DNA from: Pyruvatibacter sp.
Lineage (GTDB): Bacteria; Pseudomonadota; Alphaproteobacteria; CGMCC-115125
Assembly (NCBI RefSeq): GCF_040219635.1
Contig: NZ_JAVJSC010000004.1
Location: forward strand, 1 to 64,000
Direction: 5' to 3'
Length of the DNA stretch: 64,000 bases
Shown: piece by piece, positions 1 through 8,015 of the stretch
Numbering within the stretch: the stretch's first letter is position 1
Layout: the number at the start of each line of letters is the position of its first letter
Program-made: the position numbers and the translations under genes
The notes under the pieces: generated by a model
Databases searched by the model: none
What the model was told of the DNA's origin: nothing
What the model saw: only the letters and a program-made list of their open reading frames with translations

Positions 1-43
1 GAGTTCTTGTGCGTTTTACGTGCCATTCGGCGTCCCCTAGCCC

Positions 44-62
44 GGTGCCGACATTCGGCACC
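44..62. other. Perfect 8-bp hairpin in otherwise empty left edge
   Basis: Arms GGTGCCGA and TCGGCACC are perfectly complementary around a CAT loop. No T-run follows on either strand, so it is not a classical intrinsic terminator. It could be a small operator or the end of an upstream transcript. Bases 1-225 otherwise show no gene I can support. Confidence 0.35.
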
Positions 63-225
63 TCGTCTGCTGCACGTATCAGGCATTCCCCGTGACTGAT
101 CCCCGCCCCGGACCGTAGATCAGAAGGTTAAGGGAGTGCAATCACCCGAAAGTATGAGTGGGGCCAAAAATATCGGAAATATGGGCTTTTTTGTCGCTTG
201 GTTGGGCAGATAATCACCCAAAAGG

Positions 226-1344
226 TTAATTTCCGGCACCCTGGGGCCGGTCAGACTCATCCCAATCCTCGATGGTAATCATCGTGCGGATCAATGGGTC
301 CATCATGCCCAATGCCATCGGCGTTTTGACGCCGGGCAGGACGAACACATCAAACAGCTCTCGGATTTCGCCTTCAAAGCGGATCCACTCAACAATGTCG
401 CTGGATTGCGTATCGACAATCAGCACCCCGCACCAGGGATCTGCATCGCGTTTCTCAAGTGCTGCATCAAGCGCAAGCCCCGAAAAGCTGCCGTCGCGCG
501 GCAGCGACAGGCCGACAAACGCAAAGCGTCCGTGAAACGCCAGCCCACGCAGGAAACCGGGCAGGAAGGCGACGGTCGTCAGCGCGCCTGTGGCCTCATC
601 CACCGTGCACAGTTCGCCATGGCCGGAGTTCAGCACCCATAGCTTGCCATCATGCATACGCGGGGAATGCGGCATGGAGAGTTTCTGCGTCACAAACTCG
701 TTGCTGGCCACATCGATTATGCAACCGCCCTCAGCGCGACGGTCGCGCCAGCCATTGATGATGTCGCTCTTGCAGACCGCCGTTACATATTTCGCGGCGC
801 CTTCATGCATCGCAAGACCATTGAGATGGCAGCGGTCTTCCGGTGCCAGACGCGAAATGAACGGCGGCTTCCACACGGGCTTGAAGCTGTGCGTGACGCT
901 GGGCGTGGCGAGGCACGAGTACTTGGTGTTGACGAATATGACGCGCCCGTCCTTGTCGATACCAAGTTCATGGGCATCAAGATCGCCGGTGGTCTGGGCA
1001 TTGCGCGGTACATAGTTGGCGTCGAACTGGTCAATCATCTGGCCGGGGCCAAGAATGTTCTCCAGCCGCCATATCTGAAACAGATCCGCCAGGAAAATCC
1101 GCTGGCTGTCGGCGGCAACACCCATGGCGCGGTTGAAAATCCGTTCGTGAAAGCTCACAGCGCCGTCTTGCTGATGGCCGACGAGGTAAAGGCGGCCGGA
1201 CTGATAGGAGGTCAGTCCGAAACTCACATTATTGAGACGCAACCAGTCTGAAAGCCCGCGTGAGCAGGAGATTGTGGTGCTCGGCTGCTGGGGCTGTTCC
1301 TGGGTGTCGGCGTCTTGCGTCGGCTGCTTCGTCTCACTCATCAT
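226..1344 (-). CDS. TIGR03032/DUF4915 family protein of unknown function
   Basis: A 372-residue protein whose core matches what I know of the TIGR03032 family: an S/T-x-x-L-x-MPHSPR segment, then LWVLNSGHGEL, FLPGFLRGLAF and FVGLSLPR. These repeated strand-rich units suggest a beta-propeller-like fold. The first 25 residues are Gln/Thr/Pro rich and look disordered. No signal peptide or membrane segment is visible, so it is probably cytoplasmic. The start has two adjacent ATG codons (1344, 1341) after a short AAGG. It is transcribed away from the lipoprotein/2OG gene set. No enzymatic function is established for the family and none is proposed here. Confidence 0.8.
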   Translation of the reverse strand: MMSETKQPTQDADTQEQPQQPSTTISCSRGLSDWLRLNNVSFGLTSYQSGRLYLVGHQQDGAVSFHERIFNRAMGVAADSQRIFLADLFQIWRLENILGPGQMIDQFDANYVPRNAQTTGDLDAHELGIDKDGRVIFVNTKYSCLATPSVTHSFKPVWKPPFISRLAPEDRCHLNGLAMHEGAAKYVTAVCKSDIINGWRDRRAEGGCIIDVASNEFVTQKLSMPHSPRMHDGKLWVLNSGHGELCTVDEATGALTTVAFLPGFLRGLAFHGRFAFVGLSLPRDGSFSGLALDAALEKRDADPWCGVLIVDTQSSDIVEWIRFEGEIRELFDVFVLPGVKTPMALGMMDPLIRTMITIEDWDESDRPQGAGN

Positions 1345-1463
1345 GTTCGCCTTCGTGCAACTGGGCGCGTGTCAACGGTCTGTGTGCCGACCCAAGATTG
1401 TACTTTACCTCAGGCGCAACAAGCGCAAAGACTGCATAACCTGCTTACCGGTCAAGTGACGAA

Positions 1464-2324
1464 ATGGCTTTTTTCAAAACCGCAGTCCTCAGCGTGCTCG
1501 TCTATGCGCTTGTAGCGTGCAGCGCAGTCCCCGACCTGGAAACCCGCCGCGCTGCTGCACTGAGCGCGGGTAGCGGCGCGCTGACGCAGATACTCATCCC
1601 TACACGGATGTTTGACATTGCAGCCTTTGTCCCAAAGGGTTTTGGCATTTCCGGCGGCGCAATGCTGACCATCTATATTGAAGGTGACGGGCTTGCATGG
1701 ATCACCCGCAGCCAGCCCTCCACAGACCCGACACCTGCAACGCCGTTGGTCATAGGCCTGATGGAAAAAGACCCGCGAGTTCCCAAAGCCTATCTCGCGC
1801 GCCCCTGCCAGTATGTTGGCGCGAGCAGCCGCAACTGCGACGTATCATTGTGGACAAATGCCCGTTTTTCAGCCGATGTGGTGGCGGCAGTTGATGAAGC
1901 CATATCAACGCTGAAGGCGCAGTCCGGTGCCCTTAGCGTTCATCTTGTTGGTTATTCCGGCGGCGGCGTACTGGCTGCTCTTGCTGCTGTCAGGCGCGCA
2001 GATGTGGCGGGCATCACAACGCTGGCAGCGCCGATGGATACAGACGCATTCACAGCTCATCACAGCGTCTCGCCTCTTGTCGGCTCGCTCAATCCCAAAG
2101 ACATTGCGGCTCAGCTTGCGACGGTGCCGCAGCTTCATTTGGTCGGCGAGGATGACACGGTCGTGCCCGAAAGCATCCTGCAGAGCTATCTGCGTGCCAT
2201 GCCTCCAGATAGTCCATGCATTCGCACGACGAGCCTGCCCGGCGTAACACACAACAGCGGCTGGCAGAGCGTGTTACCGCAAATACACCAGGCATTGCCG
2301 TTATGTTGGGGAGCGCCATCATGA
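1464..2324 (+). CDS. Alpha/beta-hydrolase lipoprotein
   Basis: A 286-residue predicted lipoprotein. A hydrophobic N-terminus ends in the lipobox LVAC, with Cys19 as lipidation site. The hydrolase triad is visible: nucleophile Ser165 in GYSGGG, an Asp at 230/231 in LVGEDD, and His263 in GVTHNSGW. It should act as an esterase or lipase at the periplasmic face of a membrane; the substrate is unknown. Its stop overlaps the start of the next gene as ATGA, so the two are probably translationally coupled. Family assignment is firm, substrate open. Confidence 0.8.
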   Translation: MAFFKTAVLSVLVYALVACSAVPDLETRRAAALSAGSGALTQILIPTRMFDIAAFVPKGFGISGGAMLTIYIEGDGLAWITRSQPSTDPTPATPLVIGLMEKDPRVPKAYLARPCQYVGASSRNCDVSLWTNARFSADVVAAVDEAISTLKAQSGALSVHLVGYSGGGVLAALAAVRRADVAGITTLAAPMDTDAFTAHHSVSPLVGSLNPKDIAAQLATVPQLHLVGEDDTVVPESILQSYLRAMPPDSPCIRTTSLPGVTHNSGWQSVLPQIHQALPLCWGAPS

Positions 2325-2947
2325 CTGCGTCGGAAACTGATGATTTTACGCCAACGCAGATATTTGCCACGCCCCTTTGGGTGCGTCGTGTTGTCGGCTT
2401 CGAGCAGATCAACGCAGACATCCGTGCGTTACTGCCCCAATTGCGCACCGAGAGTGCGGAACGCCGCTCAAACGAAGGCGGGTGGCATTCACAAACCAAT
2501 CTCCACACGGATGACCGGCTGGCCCAAATACGCAAAATCATCGGCACAACAAGTGCGGGATGTGCCACATCAATAGGCTTTGATTTCACACGGCATAATC
2601 TCGTCTTTCAGTCGCTATGGATCAACATCAATGGTCACGGGCACAGCAACCGCGCACATGTGCACCCGCAATCATTCCTGTCCGGTGCCTATTATGTGGA
2701 TATGCCGAAAGATGGCGGAAACATCGAGTTGTTTGACCCGATAGCGGCACGGGTCATGTCGCCTTTTCCCGCAGATGATCTGTCTCCTTACACCGGTCAG
2801 TTGCTGGAGCACACCTGCCGGGAGGGCGATTTACTGGTGTTTCCCGGTTGGCTGCAACATAGCGTGCAGCGCAACGAAAGTAATCGTGACCGCATATCGA
2901 TCAGCTTCAACATGACCTTTGAATCCAAGCCGAATACTCAGCGTTGA
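2321..2947 (+). CDS. TIGR02466-type putative 2-oxoglutarate/Fe(II) oxygenase
   Basis: About 208 residues from the ATG at 2321, chosen because it overlaps the upstream stop as ATGA; in-frame starts further upstream lie inside the hydrolase gene. An early IFATPLWV stretch, then HVHPQSFLSGAYYV, and a C-terminal LLVFPGWLQHSV followed by RISISFN are the conserved blocks of TIGR02466. They fit a jelly-roll 2OG-Fe(II) dioxygenase with His ligands in the HVH and WLQH blocks and the downstream Arg for 2-oxoglutarate. The substrate is unknown. Probably cytoplasmic. Confidence 0.75.
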   Translation: MTASETDDFTPTQIFATPLWVRRVVGFEQINADIRALLPQLRTESAERRSNEGGWHSQTNLHTDDRLAQIRKIIGTTSAGCATSIGFDFTRHNLVFQSLWININGHGHSNRAHVHPQSFLSGAYYVDMPKDGGNIELFDPIAARVMSPFPADDLSPYTGQLLEHTCREGDLLVFPGWLQHSVQRNESNRDRISISFNMTFESKPNTQR

Positions 2948-2984
2948 AACTGTGCTAACTAACTATCCGTAAACGGAGAAAAAC

Positions 2985-3386
2985 ATGCCGCCCCGCAAAG
3001 CATCAGAGCCCAGCAATCCCGTGTTACGCGCATGGGCCAACCTCACCACAGCGCAGGCCATTGTCTTGTGTTTTGTAGTGGCAGGTGTGGTGTTTGCCTT
3101 CCGTCCGCCCGCGGTTGAGAGGCAGGCGGACAACGTGAGCTACATCGCCAATCCGCAGGGTGGAATCTGGATTAAGCGCTCTGACGATCTGTTTTTATGT
3201 CAGGCTGTTGCGGATGCAGCAGGGCAATGCTTCAGCATGACCAGCAGCGCAGCACCAACCTATGCAGAACTGGGCCTCCATCCGCCCCGGTTCGCAGCGC
3301 CGTCGGGTAGCTCCCCCCATACTCCTTCAGCACCCAGCGTTGCACCAGCACCGCAATCAAACACTCCGTCAAGCGCGTCACCTTAG
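2985..3386 (+). CDS. Small single-pass membrane protein, unknown function
   Basis: A 133-residue protein preceded by a GGAG site. A hydrophobic segment at about residues 24-42 follows a short, mildly basic N-terminus, so it is probably anchored with a periplasmic C-terminal part. Two Cys residues lie in the soluble portion (LFLCQAV and GQCFSM). The last 35 residues are Pro/Ser/Ala rich. It lies 37 bp after the 2OG oxygenase gene on the same strand, so it may be co-transcribed. I do not recognise a family. Confidence 0.6.
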   Translation: MPPRKASEPSNPVLRAWANLTTAQAIVLCFVVAGVVFAFRPPAVERQADNVSYIANPQGGIWIKRSDDLFLCQAVADAAGQCFSMTSSAAPTYAELGLHPPRFAAPSGSSPHTPSAPSVAPAPQSNTPSSASP

Positions 3387-3390
3387 TTGA

Positions 3391-3807
3391 TCACGCTGCC
3401 TGAGTGGCGCGCTCCGGCGTTCGGGTGGCACGCAGTTCACTCAGCAACCCTTCCCATTCGCGTTCCATTGACGCTGACCACTCGGTGCCCAGAAGATCGC
3501 GGAAGGTGTCGCGTATGGTTGTGAAAAACATCCAGAATGTATCTGCAGGCACGTCATAGCCCTGATGACGGTCGCACTCTGATGTGAGGATTGTTTTCGC
3601 CAGGGTTTTGTCGCCGACTGCATCAATGATGCATTCAAAGCACTGCTGCAGCATCGAGCCGCGGACGCCTCCGTCTGAATCCATGAAGAACAGCGGCTCC
3701 AGGTCCGGGTGCTCTGCGAACAGGCGTTCATAGACCTGCGGCGTAGGATCGCCTATGCGACCGGTAACCTCGTCGAGTGTTGCCAGAATGATGTCTGCAT
3801 CAGCCAT
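3391..3807 (-). CDS. Globin-like protein in the aromatic-degradation operon
   Basis: 138 residues from the ATG at 3807, which has a strong GGAGGTGAG ribosome site; longer in-frame readings upstream have no good site. The pattern GDPTPQVYERLFAEHP, then LFFMDSDGGVRGSML, then ECDRHQGYDVP is that of a bacterial globin family, with His81 as the likely proximal haem ligand. It is the last gene of a leftward operon behind the FAD hydroxylase, separated by 68 bp. Supplying O2 or sensing redox for the two oxygenases upstream is inference. It converges with the small membrane protein gene, 4 bp away. Confidence 0.7.
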   Translation of the reverse strand: MADADIILATLDEVTGRIGDPTPQVYERLFAEHPDLEPLFFMDSDGGVRGSMLQQCFECIIDAVGDKTLAKTILTSECDRHQGYDVPADTFWMFFTTIRDTFRDLLGTEWSASMEREWEGLLSELRATRTPERATQAA

Positions 3808-3875
3808 GCTCACCTCCGCTTTATGCTTTTGTCCTGGCAGAACGATAGCATGACCAGCGATGCGCCGCCCTGAAA

Positions 3876-5393
3876 TCAAACGGATTGGGACCTGGTACAG
3901 CTCACATAGTCGGCGAACTCTCCAACAAGACGAGCGGGGTTTCCAACTCCAAAAACGATACGGTCCGGGCGCACCAGAATGGCTTCGGCCTTTCCAATCT
4001 GCTGGCGGATATGTCCGTTGTTGTCCTTGATTGCTTCGCTGCCTGACAGGCTGGCAATAAGAAGACCTGGAACCAGCGTCTGCCATTGTGCGGCGTGCTG
4101 GTCGTTTGGTGACTGCGCCAAAAGCAGTACCGGCGCATAGCCGCTCAGCAGATCAAGCTGCACATCTCTTGCAAACGGGAAACCGGCAACGCCTGCCCGC
4201 GCATCTTCTGCCATGATACCGGTGGATTGTGGCGGCAGGCCCGGCGTTGTGCCGGTACGTTGTGCAAGGGGTGTTGCGCACATGTCGGCGTCACGCACCG
4301 TTGCTGCTTCAACGTCCTGCGTGCATACAACACGACCCATGCCGATGGCCGTTTCGGTAATGAACCTTATTTGTGGTTCGCGTTCGGGCTGGACGGTATC
4401 CAGCAGGGCCTCGGGTGCGGTGTCCTGCAAAACTGCGTCGAGCTTCCATGCCAGGTTGGCCGCATCGCGCACGCCGGAGCACAGGCCCTGCCCCATGAAG
4501 GGCGGCATCTGATGTGCCGCGTCGCCTGCAAGCAGCACCCGGCCCTTGCGCCAGGTACGGGCAAAGACGCCGTGGAACGTATAGACGGCGCTTCTCTCGA
4601 TTTCGATGTCATCGCGCGTGAGGCTCGGCGGCAACTGTGCGGCGATGAGTGCTGACAGGGTATCTGGTGCCAGAATGTCGTCGGCTGTCTCACCGGGCAG
4701 AAGCATGAACTCCCATCGGTGGCGGCCATGACCTGTGGGAATTGACGTGACGGGCCGGGCCGGATCACAAATCTGGCGGCTGGCCTCGTGCAATACTTCC
4801 CATCCCTCCGGCAGCAGCGTGTCAACCACGGCCCAAGGCTCGTTGAAATCAAGGTCATCAAGGGCAATGCCGGCCTGACGCCTGACCGGCGAACGCCCGC
4901 CATCACAGCCCACGATATATGCCGCTGTTACCGTACCTGCGTGTTTGCCCTGCAGGACAACACTGACCTTACCTTCGATACTGTCGTCATATGACACAAA
5001 CTCCGTACCAAGACGGACTTCTATATTCGGGTGGCGTGCAAGATTTTCGCGCAGAGCCACTTCAAGTGTCGGTTGATGAAACAGTACGCTCCATGGGAAG
5101 CCCGTCGGCGCAGGCGCATCAGGCGGACGGAATCCCATCAGCAGCTCACCGTCTGCCGCTTCAAAGTCATAGCTGACGGTGACGTTGGCGGTTTTCATAA
5201 CCGCGTCATCTGCTCTTACAAGGCTCAGCAGCCGGATGACTTCATGATCCACGTGGACGGCGCGCGGCATTGGATAGACCTGCGTGTCGCGTTCGACCAC
5301 AAGAATACGGCGCCCCTTGCCACCCAGCAGACCCGCGAGCATGGCACCAACGGGACCAAGGCCGACAATGACAACATCGTACGTATCATGCAT
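3876..5393 (-). CDS. FAD-dependent aromatic hydroxylase, MhpA-like
   Basis: A 505-residue group A flavoprotein monooxygenase. It shows the Rossmann GLGPVG at residues 11-16, ERD at the end of strand 2, the CDGGRSPVRR NADPH/FAD motif near 163-172 and GDAAHQMPPFMGQG near 290 that binds FAD phosphate and ribityl. These features match the 3-(3-hydroxyphenyl)propionate hydroxylase (MhpA)/phenol hydroxylase group, which ortho-hydroxylates phenols to catechols. A thioredoxin-like C-terminal region of about 130 residues is present. It starts 6 bp after the FAH-family gene. The real substrate is unknown; the context points to a phenolic made into an extradiol dioxygenase substrate. Confidence 0.85.
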   Translation of the reverse strand: MHDTYDVVIVGLGPVGAMLAGLLGGKGRRILVVERDTQVYPMPRAVHVDHEVIRLLSLVRADDAVMKTANVTVSYDFEAADGELLMGFRPPDAPAPTGFPWSVLFHQPTLEVALRENLARHPNIEVRLGTEFVSYDDSIEGKVSVVLQGKHAGTVTAAYIVGCDGGRSPVRRQAGIALDDLDFNEPWAVVDTLLPEGWEVLHEASRQICDPARPVTSIPTGHGRHRWEFMLLPGETADDILAPDTLSALIAAQLPPSLTRDDIEIERSAVYTFHGVFARTWRKGRVLLAGDAAHQMPPFMGQGLCSGVRDAANLAWKLDAVLQDTAPEALLDTVQPEREPQIRFITETAIGMGRVVCTQDVEAATVRDADMCATPLAQRTGTTPGLPPQSTGIMAEDARAGVAGFPFARDVQLDLLSGYAPVLLLAQSPNDQHAAQWQTLVPGLLIASLSGSEAIKDNNGHIRQQIGKAEAILVRPDRIVFGVGNPARLVGEFADYVSCTRSQSV

Positions 5394-5399
5394 GGCGCA

Positions 5400-6266
5400 T
5401 CAGCCGATCTGTGGCGTTGTATCTTCAGCCACGAGTGTGTTTTCCAGCGCACCCAGTTTGCTGATCTCGACGCGAACGGTGTCGCCGACTTTAAGGAACT
5501 GCATCGGTTTCATGGCACCGCCGACACCACCGGGAGTGCCGGTGAAAATCACGTCTCCCGGCTCAAGCGTCATCGCTTTTGTCAGTTCCTCAATCTGGTC
5601 GAAGCAGTCGAAGATGAGGTTTTTGGTGTTGGAGCTCTGGCGCTGTTCGCCGTTGACGAAGCATTTTATGTCCAGCGTGTGCGGATCGCCTACTTCATCA
5701 GCCGTTGTGAGCCAAGGACCTAGTGGTCCATGAGTGTCAAAGCTCTTGCCGAGTGTGAATTGCGGTGTGCGAAGCTGCCAGTCGCGCACCGAAATATCGT
5801 TGCCGCAGCAATAGCCGGCTATCACCTCATGCGCCCGGTCGCGGGGCACGTTGCGGGCACGCTTGCCAATGATGATGCACAGCTCCGCTTCCCAGTCGAT
5901 GAGGTCTGATACTGCGGGCTTCAGCACATCGGCACCGTCACCGACAATGCTCGACGGTGCCTTGGTGAACCAGATCTGGTGCTCCGGCGTTTCGAGGCCA
6001 GACTCAACCACGTGGTCGCCGTAGTTGAGGCCAATGGCCATCACCTTGCCAGGCTTGAGGACAGGCGCTTCAAGGATCACGTCGGCGGTTGGAATGAGCG
6101 ACCCGGACGCTGAACGGGCAGCTTTCATCGCCGCATCACCAGCTTCAAGAAAGGCAATCATTTCAGTTGGCAGGTCCGGCTTCGCGGCTGCCAGATCGAT
6201 GATGCCGTTGTCGGTGACAATGCCGATACGTGTTGACCCGGCATGGGTGAAGGTTGCGAGCTTCAT
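5400..6266 (-). CDS. Fumarylacetoacetate hydrolase-family enzyme
   Basis: A 288-residue FAH-fold protein. AIGLNYGDHV, the metal-binding DWEAELC (E-x-E) and GNDISVRD are all present, with the C-terminal PGDVIFTGTPGGVG motif. Known family reactions include hydrolysis or decarboxylation of acylpyruvates and hydration of 2-oxopent-4-enoate, all downstream of ring cleavage. It lies between the extradiol dioxygenase (45 bp upstream) and the hydroxylase (6 bp downstream), so it most likely processes the ring-cleavage product. Hydrolase and hydratase cannot be separated from sequence alone. Confidence 0.85.
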   Translation of the reverse strand: MKLATFTHAGSTRIGIVTDNGIIDLAAAKPDLPTEMIAFLEAGDAAMKAARSASGSLIPTADVILEAPVLKPGKVMAIGLNYGDHVVESGLETPEHQIWFTKAPSSIVGDGADVLKPAVSDLIDWEAELCIIIGKRARNVPRDRAHEVIAGYCCGNDISVRDWQLRTPQFTLGKSFDTHGPLGPWLTTADEVGDPHTLDIKCFVNGEQRQSSNTKNLIFDCFDQIEELTKAMTLEPGDVIFTGTPGGVGGAMKPMQFLKVGDTVRVEISKLGALENTLVAEDTTPQIG

Positions 6267-6311
6267 GGTGTGCGTCCCTGTTCTGCGTTTTTATTTGTGG
6301 TGTTGGGCGGG

Positions 6312-7238
6312 CTAGCTGCCAAGCGTGGGCGGTGGTGGTGGACCCCACTGGACGCCAAGCAATGTATCCAGACCCTGTTTGTTGGGTGGCGTTTCGTTGT
6401 TGAACAGGTCGCCGTCGGTCCAGTGCTCAACAGTGTGTCCCCAGGGGTCGCGCCAATAATCGAATATCTGACTGCCAAGGATGTGGCGGCCTACCCCCCA
6501 TTCATGGGTGTAGCCCTTGCTTTGCAGGTGGGTGTTTCCGGCCATCAGGTCATCGATATTGGCCACCTCGAAGGCTGCATGGTTGAAGCCTGCCTCGCCT
6601 GTGCCAACAAGAAAAAGAGTGTGGTGGTCCACATGGGTTGCACCCAGATCACAGCGCATGAACGCGCCGATGGATGTTGTGTCGTCGATGGCGATCTCAT
6701 CTGACGTTACAAGCCCGAAGCGCTCTTTGTACCAGGCTTCGCTGGCGGCAAAATCCACGACATTCAGCACGCAATGGCCCAACCGCATAACCTGTGCCGG
6801 CCCGTCACCCGAGCGCAGTGGCGCGCCGATGCGCGGGCGTGCGTCGAATGAGTTGGACGGTGTGGCGCGGCGTAACGCAAGTGCGCCAACGCTATCGCGC
6901 CCTGCCACCACTTCCACCTTGTGACCGTTGGGGTCGGTGAATCGAACCCGCTTTCCGCCGCCGGGCTCGTCAATGTCCTCGATTGCGCTTGCGCCCGGCA
7001 TTGTGGCGAGCACCTCAAGGTCGGCAACGCTTTGGGCAAGAAAGGCAATGCCCGCAAAACCTGCATCGCCTTTGTGGGTCACGTGAATAAACGGCTCGTC
7101 GCCTGCCCCGCGCATATACAGCGCATCATCCGTTCTGTGTGAGCGCACGAGGCCAAAATCCGTCAGGAAGGCTTCCATCTGGTCAAGGTCGGGGGCGTGG
7201 AACCGAACGTAGGCAATGTCTGCAACGCGGATACCCAT
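6312..7238 (-). CDS. Two-domain type I extradiol dioxygenase (VOC family)
   Basis: 308 residues with two vicinal-oxygen-chelate modules (about 7-115 and 150-280). The C-terminal module carries a complete iron triad, His155 (RLGHCVL), His220 (FNHAAFE) and Glu271 (HTVEHW), with spacing 65 and 51. This nearly matches BphC-type 2,3-dihydroxybiphenyl dioxygenase (146/210/260). It should cleave a catechol-type ring meta to the hydroxyls using Fe(II) and O2. It is the first gene of the leftward operon and faces the TetR gene across a 79-bp divergent promoter region. The tail from about residue 299 is Pro-rich. Confidence 0.85.
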   Translation of the reverse strand: MGIRVADIAYVRFHAPDLDQMEAFLTDFGLVRSHRTDDALYMRGAGDEPFIHVTHKGDAGFAGIAFLAQSVADLEVLATMPGASAIEDIDEPGGGKRVRFTDPNGHKVEVVAGRDSVGALALRRATPSNSFDARPRIGAPLRSGDGPAQVMRLGHCVLNVVDFAASEAWYKERFGLVTSDEIAIDDTTSIGAFMRCDLGATHVDHHTLFLVGTGEAGFNHAAFEVANIDDLMAGNTHLQSKGYTHEWGVGRHILGSQIFDYWRDPWGHTVEHWTDGDLFNNETPPNKQGLDTLLGVQWGPPPPPTLGS

Positions 7239-7254
7239 GTGAGCAACCTTTCAT

Positions 7255-7307
7255 AAACTTGTTGTCTGACGAAATTAGAGATGCTATTTATGTTATGCAA
7301 CAAGTTT
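7255..7307. promoter_or_regulatory. Inverted repeat in divergent promoter, candidate TetR operator
   Basis: AAACTTGTTG (7255-7264) and CAACAAGTTT (7298-7307) are perfect 10-bp reverse complements separated by 33 bp, inside the 79-bp gap between the extradiol dioxygenase and the TetR gene. The spacer is AT-rich (TATTTATGTTATGC) and could hold promoter elements. Placement next to a TetR-family gene makes repressor binding to one or both arms likely, but that is inference. Confidence 0.55.
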
Positions 7308-7317
7308 TTTGGGAGCC

Positions 7318-7965
7318 ATGCGTTTGTCCACCTCCGTTACGCGCCGCACCACCCGCACGAGACAGGCTGCAACGAAGCGCGCGCCGCAGAAACGTGCGGA
7401 AGAAACGCGCGAGTTGCTGCTCGATGCAGGCATCGAGCTTTTTTCATCACTTGGCTTTGAAGGTGTTTCGGTGCGCACCATTGAATCGACCGCGGGAGTG
7501 CAGCGCGGACTGGTGGCCTATCACTTTGACACCAAGGAAGCTTTCTGGCGGCAAGTTGTCGACCGGGTGTTCACACGGCTGGCCGACCGCAACGCCCGCA
7601 CATTTGAAGTCATCAAAGACCTTCCGCTGGATGAGCGCCTACAGCCATTTGTTGCAACCTTCGTTCGTTTCAGCGCCGAAGTGCCGCAACTCAACCGGCT
7701 GATGGTGCAGGAGGGTAAAATGGCCTCCTGGCGGATGGACTACATCGTCGACACCCATGTCAGCAAAACGCTGGCAGAAGCCCGCGAGATTTTTGGCATC
7801 GAGGTGGATGCGCATGGCTACTACCTGATGGTCGGCGCGGGTGCGTTTGTTTTTTCGGTAGAGCACGAATGCAAGAAACTGTTCGGCATTGATCCGATGT
7901 CGGACGACTTTGTGAATGACCACGCCCAGATGGTCGCGGGGTTGATCGCAGGCCGACAGAACTAA
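7318..7965 (+). CDS. TetR/AcrR-family transcriptional regulator
   Basis: 215 residues from the ATG at 7318; a TTG nine bases earlier is in frame but less likely. The N-terminal 25 residues are rich in Arg/Thr/Lys. A TetR helix-turn-helix follows (TRELLLDAGIELF, GVSVRTIE, then GLVAYHF with the DNA-contacting Tyr-His-Phe). The remaining ~150 residues form an all-helical ligand domain. It is transcribed away from the ring-cleavage operon and towards the sulfatase and GST genes, so it probably controls both arms in response to an aromatic or acyl-CoA ligand. Confidence 0.85.
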   Translation: MRLSTSVTRRTTRTRQAATKRAPQKRAEETRELLLDAGIELFSSLGFEGVSVRTIESTAGVQRGLVAYHFDTKEAFWRQVVDRVFTRLADRNARTFEVIKDLPLDERLQPFVATFVRFSAEVPQLNRLMVQEGKMASWRMDYIVDTHVSKTLAEAREIFGIEVDAHGYYLMVGAGAFVFSVEHECKKLFGIDPMSDDFVNDHAQMVAGLIAGRQN

Positions 7966-8015
7966 TAGCGACACAAGTGGAGGCCAACAAAATGGCCTTT
8001 TGGGGAGACGACATC

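Noticed and set aside
1..225. Gene fragment at the left edge
   Set aside because: All frames are short or interrupted and show no recognisable protein or RNA; only a hairpin is supported.
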